Source: Diphasiastrum complanatum
Taxonomy: Eukaryota > Streptophyta > Lycopodiopsida > Lycopodiales > Lycopodiaceae
Assembly (NCBI GenBank): GCA_029204225.1
Contig: CM055098.1
Coordinates: 47,307,939 to 47,371,938 of the forward strand
Reading direction: 5' to 3'
Length of the DNA stretch: 64,000 bases
Shown here: positions 34,161-44,402 of the stretch, piece by piece
How the letters are laid out: each line of letters begins with the position of its first letter
How positions within the stretch are numbered: the first letter of the stretch is position 1
Program-made: the position numbers and the translations under genes
Notes under the pieces: generated by a model
Told to the model about the DNA's origin: nothing
The model's database searches: none
The model's input: the letters and a program-made list of their open reading frames with translations, nothing else

Positions 34161-35218
34161 TGTTTGAAGCTTTTGTTAAGTTCAAAACTCTAGTTGAAAA
34201 CCAACTTGATGCTAGAATTAAAGTATTGAGGAGTGATAATGGTGGAGAGTATATCTCCACCAAGATGATAGAGTTTTGTAAATCCAATGGCATTAAGAGA
34301 GAACTTACATGTACTTATAGTCCTCAACAAAATGGAATAGCCAAGAGGATGAATAGAAAACTATGTGAGTGTGCTAAGGCTTTAAGGTTAGATGCATCTC
34401 TACCTAAGTCCTTTTGGGGAGAGGCTATTATTTGTGCAACTTATTTGTGTAATAGATTGCCATGTAAGCCCATTGGAGGCATAACATCTTATGAGGCTCT
34501 ATTTTGTAAGAAGCCGAATCTTAAAGATCTAAGAATTTTCGGATCTACTTGCTATGTTTTTCAAGCATTAGATACAAGAAAAAAGGATGATCCTACTTCT
34601 ATTAAAGGGATTTTTGTTGGTTATGCTGGAAATGGCAAAGGATATAGAGTCTATAATCCTATCACTAAGAGGATTTTAGTGAGTAGAGATGTTACTTTTG
34701 ATGAAGGTAACTACTTCAAGTTGAATGAGAAAGCTTCTAATCCATCTTATGTCAAGGATCTTGTAAGGTTTGAGGAGGAGCCTACATGTGATCAAGATCT
34801 TGAAGATCCATCTCAAGATCCAAGGACTCCAATGAGATCTACAAGAAGGAAGGTCGAGCCCTCAAGACTCACCTATATTGACAAAGGTGAACAAAGGGAA
34901 GATCTACATTCACTTACCTCTTACACTTTTCTTACTTTTATGTTTGATGAGCCAAGTTGCTTTGAAGAAGATATGGAGTCACAAGAATGGAAAGATGCCA
35001 TGCAAAAGGAGTATGATGCTCTTATGGAAAATCATACATGGAAGCTTGTGGACCTTCCTCAAGGAAGAAAGCCACTTGAGTGCAAATGGATCTATAGATT
35101 GAAGTACAATCAAGATGGGAGCATCAACAAACACAAGGCGAGGCTAGTGGCAAAGGGATTCTTGCAAACCAAGGGAGTAGATTTTGGTGAATCCATAAGG
35201 TTTAGAGCAAGTACCTAG
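34160..35218 (+). pseudogene. Copia-6 integrase and RT N-terminus
   Basis: Integrase resumes at FEAFVKFKTLVENQ: the block holding the first catalytic Asp (FIDD) is deleted at about 34153. RSDNGGEYIST keeps the second Asp. NGIAKRMNRK has Lys in place of the catalytic Glu. After a linker, RT starts at LECKWIYRLKYNQDGS. At GVDFGES the frame jumps to the GLEQVPRAWY region, so about 85 residues of RT fingers and palm, including the first catalytic Asp, are gone. Confidence 0.84.
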
Positions 35219-36285
35219 AGCTTGGTACTCTAGGTTGAATACCTTCTTAAACTCTATTAAGTTTGTTGTAAGTGCTTATGATCCTTCTTTGTACTTAAGA
35301 TTTAATGATGATAAAATCATCATTCTCATTTTGTATGTTGATGACATTATCCTTAGTGGAAATGATCTTGATGGTATACAAGAAGTGAAAGTAGCATTGT
35401 TTAAGGAGTTTAAGATGGTAGATCTTGGTAATCCTCATTTCATATTAGGAATAGAAGTTTCAAGAGGCAAGGATTTGAGTTTTATTTGTCAATCCAAATA
35501 TGCTTCTTCTATCTCAGAAAAGTTTGAAATGAAAGATTGTAAAGGAGTAGAAACTCCTATGGAGCAAAATGTAAAAGTTTTCAATAGTGATGATGAAGCA
35601 TCCTTTGAGGACATCACACTATATATGAGACTTGTAGGCTCTTTGATCTATCTTACTATATCTAGACCTGATCTAAGTTATAGTGTAGGCAAACTAAGCC
35701 AATCTATGCAAAATCCATTGGTTTGTCACTAGAAAAATACAAAAAGGGTGTTGAGGTACATCTCGGCCACCAAAAACTTTGATATTTTATATGATTGATC
35801 TAATCTAGCCTTAAGGGCATATTTGGATGCTAATTTTGCATGTGATAGGGTGGATAGGAGGTCCACAAGTGCTTTTGTTACCTTTGTTTGCAATGGCATA
35901 GTGTCTTGGCTTTCCAAAAAGCAAGATACTATCTTTCTATCTTCAACAGAATCGGAATACAAGGCACTAACATCCACAACAAAGGAGATTCTATGGCTGA
36001 AGAGGCTTTTGGTGGAATTACAATTCATGGAGGCCGAGGAGCAGCCAACAATATTTTGTGACAACCAATCCCACATTCCATGCAAGGAGCAAGCACATAG
36101 AGATTGCTCACCATTTTGTGAGGGAAAAGCTTCAAGCAAAGGAGATCAAGCTACATCATGTGTCTTCTTCAGATTGCCTTGCTGATATACTCACTAAAAT
36201 CTTGCCAAAGGCTTCATTTATCAAGTTAAGATCAGCCTTAGGTGTTGTAGATAGATGTACTATAGTTGTATCATGTAAAAATTGA
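35219..36285 (+). pseudogene. Copia-6 RT palm and RNase H
   Basis: ILYVDDIILSGNDL (YVDD intact), FICQSKYASSISEKFEMKDCKGVETPMEQ, LTISRPDLSYSVGKLSQSM. A stop near 35730 precedes RNase H, where DANFACDRVDRRSTSAF, SWLSKKQDTIFLSSTESEYKAL and, in another frame, HARSKHIEIAHHFVREKL are seen. Confidence 0.84.
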
Positions 36286-36291
36286 GGAGGA

Positions 36292-36905
36292 GTGTTAGAA
36301 TTTAGCAATTTCCATAAGGTTTTTGATGAATATTAGACATCTATGTGGATTCACACGTGTGAGGACCTGTCCACACGTGTGAAATGACACTTGTAATATT
36401 CAGATCTATTTTGATTAGCTTTCATTTGAGTCTAATATGACATCTCCTAAATTATAAGAGTTAGGTCCTAGATTGTAGGAATCTAGAAGGTCAACACAAA
36501 CCACCAATGGATAATGTGGCAAACTTGATAGATCTTATCCAAAGTGGATATGGATAAGTACAATGAGCTGTCCTACACGTGCTGGATGCAGCTTAGAGAG
36601 ATATTATGATGAATTTGTACTTGATACATGATGGATCCATTATTGAGCTAATGATGAGAAATCTTGGTTTGTGAAGCTATCATTGTGTTTTGACTCTCTT
36701 AAGCACTTTCTTTGTGGATGAATGCTTTGTATAATAAGTAAATTATTTCTCTGTTATCAGACCGTATAGTAGCTATACTTCACACATGTGAAGCCGTGGA
36801 TCATCTTTTTTTATTGTTCTTGCTTGGAAACACAAAGATTGTCAAGTAGAAGCTAGATTTGGAAGCTAGTCTTGATATAGATCAAGATCCTAAGTTACCA
36901 ATCAC
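36292..36905 (+). repeat. Copia-6 3' LTR
   Basis: Three palindromic boxes: TTCACACGTGTGAG at 36350, CCACACGTGTGAAA at 36371 and TTCACACATGTGAA at 36779. The right boundary is uncertain. Confidence 0.65.
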
Positions 36906-37084
36906 TCTTTTTGATCATTTGTAGATCAATTTCAGTCCATAAACTCTGAAATTCGACAAATAACAGTTTGGAGGATGGATGGAGACGTGGGAGGTGAGGA
37001 GCCTTGTCGAGGCGGCGAAAGGTTGATGAGGTTCATCCAAACAAAGGTGTCGGGAGAGAGTTGTGTGTCGGCAGAGAGTTATAT

Positions 37085-37877
37085 CACTAGAAGAAAAGGT
37101 AACAAAAATTGCGGCAAAAAATAGCAAAAATTGTGAAATTTTTTGCAATTTTTGTCTTTTTTTGTCAAAAAAAATTGCGGTAACGGTTACTGCAATTTTT
37201 TTGAAAAATTCGCAATTTCGGTCTTGCAATTTTTTTGGCTAATTTTCTATAATTTTTATGGCTAAATTAATAATAATAAAAAATTCAAAAACTCACCTGC
37301 AATTTTTTGACATGATAATTGCAGATTTATTTCTGCAATTTGTTTGGCTGATATTTTTTGCCAAATTTTTTGGGCAAAAATTGTCAAAAAATTGTGAAAA
37401 TTCATTTTCGCAATTGTTGTGGCAAAAATTGTGGATATATTTTCGCAATTTTTTTGCATAAATTGCGGATATATTTTCGCAATTTTTTTGCATAAATTGC
37501 GAAAAAAATTGCAGAAACTCATTTTCTCAATTTTTTTTAAAATAGTGTCAAAAAATTGTAGAAAATAAATCCGCAATAGAAAATAAAAATTGCAAAAAAC
37601 GGATTTATTTTCCACAATTTTTATACACTATTATGAAATAAAATTGCAAAAATGAATTTCCGCAATTTTTTTGGCAATTTTTGCCAAAAAAAACTTTTGT
37701 TGGCTAATATTGAAGATAATATCACCAATACAATTGCAAAAATGTTCCCAAGTTTTTGTTTAGAATTGCAGAATTGTTGCAATTGTAGAAGAAGCCTCGA
37801 CTAATTTAGAGACAAATTTTGGCTAAAATAACGAAAATAAATAATTGGCCTTGCACATTTCTTATAACTTTGTAGTG
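37085..37877. mobile_element. CACTA-like non-autonomous DNA element
   Basis: Starts CACTAGAAGAAAA and ends with the inverted CACTA (TTTGTAGTG) at 37877. The interior is packed with short direct and inverted copies of GCAATTTTTG and CAAAAATTGC, like the subterminal arrays to which En/Spm-type transposases bind. The flanking triplets TAT and TAA do not match, so a target duplication is not shown. No transposase is encoded. Open frames across it are products of the repeat. Confidence 0.45.
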
Positions 37878-38442
37878 TAAATTGTTGTGGAGCTTGATGT
37901 GCAAACAATTGATGGTATGAGACTTCATGGATTCCATAGCATAAAGCTTGGATTCAATCTGAGTCCTTACTAGAAAATGTAACACTTTTAAAAGTTAACA
38001 AGGGGTCTCAACGTCTATATATCTTGGCGTAGTTTGTCAATTTGTCAGCTAGTTATAAGAACTCATATTGAATTCCTTTTTGCTCAACATGTACAATATT
38101 TATATGTAAGGAATCCAACAATCACAGTGCCATATTCTAGTATATATACATACAAACTATCTCTATTGCAAACATTTGGAACAACTCTTACATAGCCTAC
38201 ACATATCGATCATTTATAATTAGTATGATTAGAGAATCTCAGTCCAAAATTAAAACAACAAATTAAACCACCCAATCAAATGGACCAAAAGAGAGAGAAT
38301 TTTCTCATCATACACAAATATTTTTTGTTAAAATACATCGACATGTCAAGTGTCTCATACAATCTCTTAAAATAGAAACTATAAAGGCAATTTAGGCCTT
38401 CAATAATGTTGCGATCAAAATTGTATAAAATGTTGCACTTGT
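37878..38442. other. AT-rich interval without recognisable features
   Basis: Lies between the CACTA-like element and Copia-4. I see nothing in it. Confidence 0.4.
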
Positions 38443-38980
38443 TGAGAACTTTTCACACGTGTGAACCAGCTGCAAGCACAAAGGATCAAGAGAATGAATG
38501 ATTGCACACTAAACTAGCTTCTATTCCAAAAAAAAATGAGATGAAAAACATTGGCAAGCTAGTTAGCATGAAGGCAAGAGCATTCATCACAATCTAACTA
38601 TCATTACACCTCAAATGGATCAAATGGAAGCTTTACTTGAAGGAGCATATTCTTGTGGTACAAAGCCACCTTATTTATAGTACAAGAGGCCTTCTAGAAC
38701 TCGTGGAGAGAGAGAACAATCTAGATGCCACATTGCCTCTACCTCTCTACTAGATGACAAAAATAAGACTTGAGAATCTCTCTTTCTGAGAATCCTTTGA
38801 CCTACAAGAGTAGCCTCAAATGCTTCTTGATAGGTTCTAGACCTACACATCACTATGAAGACAAAAAATTAACTTGACTCTTATTGGAAAGTTACTAGAC
38901 TAGTCTACCTCAAGTTTGGACAAACCCCAAAACTTGAATCTCTAAGTTCTATATTATTTTAATTTTACAATATTTTCACA
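38443..38980 (-). repeat. Copia-4 3' LTR
   Basis: 538 bases. Begins TGAGAACTTTTCACACG on the plus strand and holds a perfect TTCACACGTGTGAA at 38452. Confidence 0.9.
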
Positions 38981-39002
38981 CTCCTTAAAATAAAAATAAT
39001 AT

Positions 39003-39530
39003 TTACAATACTAAGGACTTGGAGATCAAGCCAAGATTTGATCTATGTCTTTCAAAGTCCTTCTTAGCTAGAGGCTTGGTGAGTAAATCTGCATAACAAT
39101 TTGAAGTTGATACATGCTCAAGGAGAATCTCACCATCCATAACTTTTTCTCTTATATAGTGGTGTGCTACCTCTATGTGTTTACTTCTTGCATGGAAGAT
39201 TGGATTACTTGCAAGATATTGGGCCGAGATTCTATCACATTTGATGCAAGGTATTTCCTCCTCTTGAATGATCCCGAGCTCCAATAGTAATCTTCTGATC
39301 CAAATGACTTCCTTTGTTGTGATAGTCAAAGCCTTGTACTCGGCTTCACATGAGGATAAGGAGATAGTGTCTTGCTTCTTAGATTGCCAAGAGACAATAT
39401 TACCTCCCAAAAATATTGTATAAGCACTAGTGGACTTTCGATCCACCTTATCACCTGCAAAATCCGAATCTGAAAAGGCAACAAGACTTAAATCATGTCT
39501 TTTAAAACAAAGTCCATAGTCTTGAGTAGA
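39003..39530 (-). pseudogene. Copia-4 RNase H
   Basis: LVAFSDSDFAGDKVDRKSTSAYTIF, SWQSKKQDTISLSSCEAEYKAL and HARSKHIEVAHHYIREKV are well conserved over about 170 codons, ending in LLTKPLAKKDFERHRSNLG. The frame is open here, so decay of the element is concentrated upstream. Confidence 0.86.
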
Positions 39531-39534
39531 TGCT

Positions 39535-40115
39535 CTAAGGAGATCTTGGTATTAGAAGTAAATCCAAGTTGCTTCCACATAATAGAATGTCATCAACATA
39601 AATAAGTAGCATGATTATATCATTACCAACATGTTTAAGATATAATGATGGATCATATGAACTTATCTTGAAACCAATAGAAAGAAGATAAGTGTTCAAC
39701 CTCTCATACCAAGCCCTTGGAGCTTGTTTCAAGCCATAAAGACTTTTCAAAATCCTTTGCCATTCACAAAAAAACTTGGAGGTTGATGCATATATATTTC
39801 TTCTTCTAAGTAACCATTTAAGAAAGCATTGGAAACATCAAGTTTAAGCATTTTCCAATTATAAAAGCAACAAATAGTAATGAGAATTCTAATGGTTACC
39901 ATCTTTGCTACGGGAGCAAAGGTTTCTTCATAATCTATGCCTTTGATTTGGGCATAGCCTTTAGCACAAAGCCTTGCTTTGAACTTATTGATTGATCCAT
40001 CATTATTGAGCTTGATTCTATAGACCCACTTGCATCCAATGACATGCTTGTCATTAGGTGGATCTACAAGTTGCCAAGTCTCATTTTGCATCAAAGCTTC
40101 ATACTCGGCTTCCAT
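39535..40115 (-). pseudogene. Copia-4 reverse transcriptase
   Basis: VIGCKWVYRIKLNNDGS, GIDYEETFAPVAKM, KLDVSNAFLNGYLEEEIYM, then, after a frame change near 39750, YGLKQAPRAWYERL and IYVDDILLCGSNLDL. The RT thumb and connection are deleted near 39540: the frame passes from just after YVDD to the RNase H border. Confidence 0.85.
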
Positions 40116-40133
40116 AGCTTTGATCTAATCCTT

Positions 40134-40900
40134 TTATTGAAGAACTTCCTCCACACTTGATGGTTCTTCAATGGAAGTGTGAAAAGCATGTAGAGAACTT
40201 GAATCCTCCACTTGTTTGTCTTTTTTCAAGTAGGTGAGTCTTCTAGGCTTGGGTCTCTCTTGGGTTGATCTTCTTGGAGTCATTGATATACTCAGCTTCT
40301 CTTGTGATCTTGGCCCCAACAAGTCTTCATCTTGATCAATACTTGATGAAAAGACTCCTCCTTGATAAATAAGCTCTTAAGATTCCTGCACATTGTCCTT
40401 CATGTACATTCGATCTTCATGGAAGATCACATCTCTACTTATCATAGTTTGATTAGTAGATGGAACAAAAATCCTATAGGCTTTACTTGAGTAGACTATC
40501 ATAATACTTTTAAGAGCATTAGCATCTTCTTTTTTTCTTGTTTCAAGAGGTTTATGTACAAAGCATACACATCCAAATGCTCTAAGATGATTGACCTCAG
40601 GTTTCCTTCCATACAACTTTTCTTAAGGTGAAATATCTTCTATAGCATGATTTGGCAAGAAATTGCAAAGATAGTTAGCACATCCTATTGCTCCTCCACA
40701 AAAATCTTTAGAAAGAGAGGCTCCTAGTGTAAGTGCCTTTGCACATTCACATAGAGCTCTATTTCTTCTATCGGCCACTCCATTAGATTGAGGAGAGTAG
40801 GAACAATTGAAATCTCTTCTAATGCCAAAATCATTACAAAAGTTTATGAACTTTGTGGAGATGTATTTCAATAAATGTTATAAAACATGTAGCTCCACCC
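40134..40900 (-). pseudogene. Copia-4 integrase
   Basis: A deletion near 40865-40885 joins TCFITFI to EYISTKF and removes both catalytic Asp segments. The Glu position reads NGVADRRNR, Asp in place of Glu. HLRAFGCVCFVHKP and the linker with PRRSTQERPKPRRLTY remain. Stops and frame changes near 40620 and 40375 add to the decay. Confidence 0.82.
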
Positions 40901-41863
40901 TTGCTCTTGGTGGATGAGAAATGGATGTCGCTATGGATGAGTTCCAAAGGTGCTTTGGACTTGATGGTTGATCTTTGATGTGGCCTTGCATGTGATTTGG
41001 CCAATGCACATGCATCACAAGGACTTGGCTCCTTGATCGCACATAGATTGCATGGCCTTGGAGTTGGGATGGCCCAACCTCCTATGGCATAGATCTTCAT
41101 TTGAAAGCTTTCCCCTTGTAGCACAATATCCAAGCAAAGATTAGCATTTCCATTTCCATCAAGCTTGAATAACCTCCCAAAATGAGAACATGATGCTATT
41201 ATATCATCATCTTTTGTGATCAAGCAAGTACCATCTTTAAAATCTACTTGTAGACCATCATCATTGAGTTTGGCCTACACTTATTAGATTTTTAGTCAAA
41301 CTATGAACATAGAGCACATCGTTGAGATCAAGCTTATCTAGAGATATGCTTCCTATGGCTTCTATCATACATTCCTCATCATTTGTTGTATAGATACAAC
41401 TTTTAGATCCTTTGTATGGTGCAAGATTACAAAAAGAGTTTTTATCACTACTCATGTGGGATGAGGCACCACTATCTAGCCACCATACATTAGAATGCTT
41501 GAAAGAGGAAGATGAAAAGTTAGACATCATAAGTGAATCTTCTTTGTCACAAGGAGATTCATCTTCACAAGTGATGTTGGCTTGCTTTTTCCTTTTGTAG
41601 CATTGGGAGGCAAAATGCCCCTTCTTGCCACATGAGAAACAAGTAACCTTGTACTTGTTCTTCTTCACATTGGATGAGCTTGATTCCTCCTCGGATGTCA
41701 TCCCCATTTCTTTTGTGTTGTCCTTGGAGCTCTTGCCATTCTTCTTGTCTTTTCTCTTCTCCTTGGATTTGGTGAAGAGTGCTTGATCACTTCCTCCATC
41801 CTTGAGAGATAATCTCTCAAATCTTGCCACTCGAGTTTGATGCCTAGACTCCTCGACTATCAA
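40870..41863 (-). pseudogene. Copia-4 zinc knuckle, protease and pre-integrase module
   Basis: CFSCGKKGHFASQC (CCHC knuckle), VWWLDSGASSHMSS (protease active site intact), LTKNLISVGQ, then a frame change near 41260 and CDACALAKSHARPH plus LELIHSDIHFSSTKS. The first half of the HHCC module is poorly preserved. Confidence 0.82.
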
Positions 41864-41880
41864 GGCTCCTTGTAAGACTT

Positions 41881-42399
41881 TTAAAGAGGGTAGGTTGCAT
41901 AAGATTGAACAATGGTATCAAAATCCTCACTTAATCCATTCAAAATAACTTGAACAATTTCTTTGGATTTGATAGAATCATCTATGCAACAAAGATCTTT
42001 ATGGAGATCCTTGACTCTAGAAACATAGGATGAAGCACTTTCATCCTTTCTTTGAAAATTTTGAGAAATCATATTTCTTAGAGTAAGGACTCTTGAAGTG
42101 CTTTTAGACTCATAAATGGATTGAAGAGTACTCCATGCTTCTTGAGCATTGACACAAGAGCTAATCTCTCTTAGAACCTCATTAGAGATATTTAGCTTAA
42201 AAACATGAAGAGCAACACGTGCTCTTTTCTTGAATTTGGGAATTTCTTGAGGATTAGTAGGCTCCTCCTCATTCCCATTCACTATATCTATTAGATATTG
42301 AAGTACAAGAATGGATTCTATCCTCACTTTCCATGTACCATAATTTGTAGAAGTGAGTCTTTCACTTTGTTCTAATAGATAAGATCCCATTGAAGTCAT
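41881..42399 (-). pseudogene. Copia-4 Gag N-terminal part
   Basis: LLEQSERLTSTNYGTWKVRIES, FKKRARVALHVFKLNISNEVL, NAQEAWSTLQSIYESKSTSRV and VILNGLSEDFDTIV, colinear with the Copia-5 capsid. Open for 172 codons. The break to the zinc-knuckle half comes at a stop and frame change near 41865-41880. Confidence 0.86.
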
Positions 42400-43135
42400 G
42401 CCTAGAAAATTGATTTTGGCTTACTAAATGAATGTTTTCAGAGGTTCAAAACTAATCAAATGTAAACTATTGATCACTTGGAATCAAGTAACAAATTATT
42501 GAGAATTCAAAGAAGGCCAAAAATAGCAATTTCGAGGTGCTAGTCAAAACTTGCACTTAATTTTTCAAAGCAAAAGTGGATGAAGTAAATCTGAGTTCAC
42601 ACGTGTAAAATAGCTTAAAAAAGTCAGATTTATCATTTAGAAAGTTTCATCCATTCATAGGATCATATATCCAAACAATGCTTCTTAGATTGAAGAAAAA
42701 TGAAAAATAGTCAAAATAAGCTATTTTGACTCCTCCAATAAAGGATCTTTGATAGTACAGCCTTCAAGCATGTAAAACTCTGTTTTTCTTCTTCAAGATG
42801 CCTCACTTTGAGTGCAAAGAACTCTCCTTAGATCCACCAATCCTCTTGAGGTCACTTGCATCACAAGCTACACTTGATTAGCTTTCCATTCATATGCGAC
42901 ATGGATGGAAAAGATGAGAAGTAACATAGCCCCCACTCTATCTTGATTAGAGGCCTCACATGTGCTACTACAGTAGGCCGTACAACTCTTAAATCAGAGA
43001 AAAAAATACATTAATAAGTGATGTTTGGAGTGGATCTAGTTAGCTCAAAATCGAGTGCTAGTAAGAGGCCAAATTTCAACAACAATGATGAGAAGTCATT
43101 CCATTTGACAAAGCAATGATTAGATGTGTATTCTC
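42400..43135 (-). other. Copia-4 leader
   Basis: Non-coding interval between gag and the primer site, cut by Copia-5 at its far end. It contains TTCACACGTGTAAA at about 42597. Confidence 0.6.
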
Positions 43136-43140
43136 CTATC
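43136..43140. other. Target-site duplication of Copia-5, left copy
   Basis: CTATC, identical to 49002-49006 on the far side of the element. Confidence 0.95.
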
Positions 43141-43793
43141 TGTGAAAAATTGTCAACTAGTAGTATTTTCCTAACTTGAGATTTTGTAGGCCTATGGCCA
43201 AATAAAAGTTAGAGATAGGTTCATACATGTATGTAGAGGCCCAAAGTATGTGTACACTACTTTTGAGGTCACATTAATTAGAGGAGGTCGAGTGTGGAGC
43301 TCTTCTATTGGCTCATAATTTGGTGCATTCCTATTTGACCAAATTTCTAGGTAGATGGGTGAAGCCTATTGGACCCCAATTTTAGCCTATCATAAGACAA
43401 GTGGCCAAGAGGCACTATGGCTGCTATAAATAGCCATCTCCACGAGTATGTACACATCTCATTTTCATTCTATTGAATGAATGTTATGCTCTTTGAAGAT
43501 CCATCTTCTTCTCTCTCACTTTTTTGTTCATATCTTGCATTCTAGCCACTAGAATTGTGATTTCTTTGTTGCTATGGCTTCACACGTGTGAAATGCAGGT
43601 TGTAGGCTCTGAAGTACGGACAGGGACAGCAAGTTTCTGTTTGTGGAAGCTTATGATCAGATCTTGATGTTTAGTTGATGTTTAGTATGCTTAACATCAC
43701 AATTTCTATCATTTTTTCAATCTAGATGTGCATAACTTCCATGGCCAAGATCTTTATGAAACTTTAGCATCTTTTGGATCTGAGTTTTTCACA
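43141..43793 (+). repeat. Copia-5 5' LTR
   Basis: 653 bases, TG...CA. TATAAATA at 43425-43432 would place transcription start near 43455-43465. A perfect TTCACACGTGTGAA lies at 43579-43592. Confidence 0.97.
43425..43432 (+). promoter_or_regulatory. Copia-5 LTR TATA box
   Basis: TATAAATA in the middle of the LTR. The same motif is in the 3' LTR. Confidence 0.75.
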
Positions 43794-43805
43794 TGGTATC
43801 AGAGC
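43794..43805 (+). other. Copia-5 primer-binding site
   Basis: TGGTATCAGAGC, the standard plant copia site complementary to the initiator-Met tRNA 3' end, immediately after the LTR. Confidence 0.95.
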
Positions 43806-44402
43806 ATTAGGCGGCCAAATGTGCAGGTTTTGCCAGATTTAGAAGAGATTTGTGGGCGAGTTTGCTTTTGTAGCATTCCAATCAAGTTTCTAGCTAAAAA
43901 TCTTGTTGATTTATGTGTAGAAATTGGATCTTTGTGATCAAAACATCATTTGTATGCATTTCAATTGAAGTAGGGCGAATTCCCTCTGTACTTATCAGAA
44001 TAAGGAGACAAAATTTGTTTTGGAAAGAGGGAGATGCAAGATCCAACAAGATCCTATTAGTTTTCCATTCTAGCATATAGTTTTTTGATTCAATTTCTTG
44101 CTTCTTCATGTCAAAAACTTCAAAATTGATGTAACCCTCTGATTTTCAGTTTGCTGAATGATTCAAGAGTGTATTTCAATCTTAGGAGTGAGGGAAAAGC
44201 AAGTATATTGAGGTTTGGTCTTGGTTTGATCAAGAAATCATAAAACTAGTGGCTAAAATTGAGGAAAAAGTGAGGAAAAGAGAGAAAAAGTAAGGTTTTA
44301 GGTTCCAAATCTTTGTGATTTCTTCTTGTGTTTCATTTGTTGATTCAAGAGAGTGCTTAGTGCATTGGAACAGGTCAAAGATCAGAGATCAATCATTGCA
44401 AC

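Larger units (their letters stand above)
33064..36905 (+). mobile_element. Copia-6: truncated Ty1/copia element
   Basis: Starts mid-Gag at a head-to-head junction, runs through protease, integrase, RT and RNase H, then a purine tract (TTGAGGAGGAG at about 36281-36291) and an LTR beginning TGTTAGAATTTAGC at about 36292. Its wording is closest to Copia-7 (60.2-62.6 kb, minus). The right end of the LTR (about 36905) is estimated from loose similarity to the Copia-7 LTR. No 5' LTR. Confidence 0.82.

Noticed and set aside
37262-37615. Phe/Asn/Cys-rich protein on the minus strand
   Set aside because: It is a translation of the GCAATTTTT repeats of the CACTA-like element.
37082-37880. Three-base target duplication for the CACTA-like element
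   Set aside because: Left flank TAT and right flank TAA differ, so it is not claimed.
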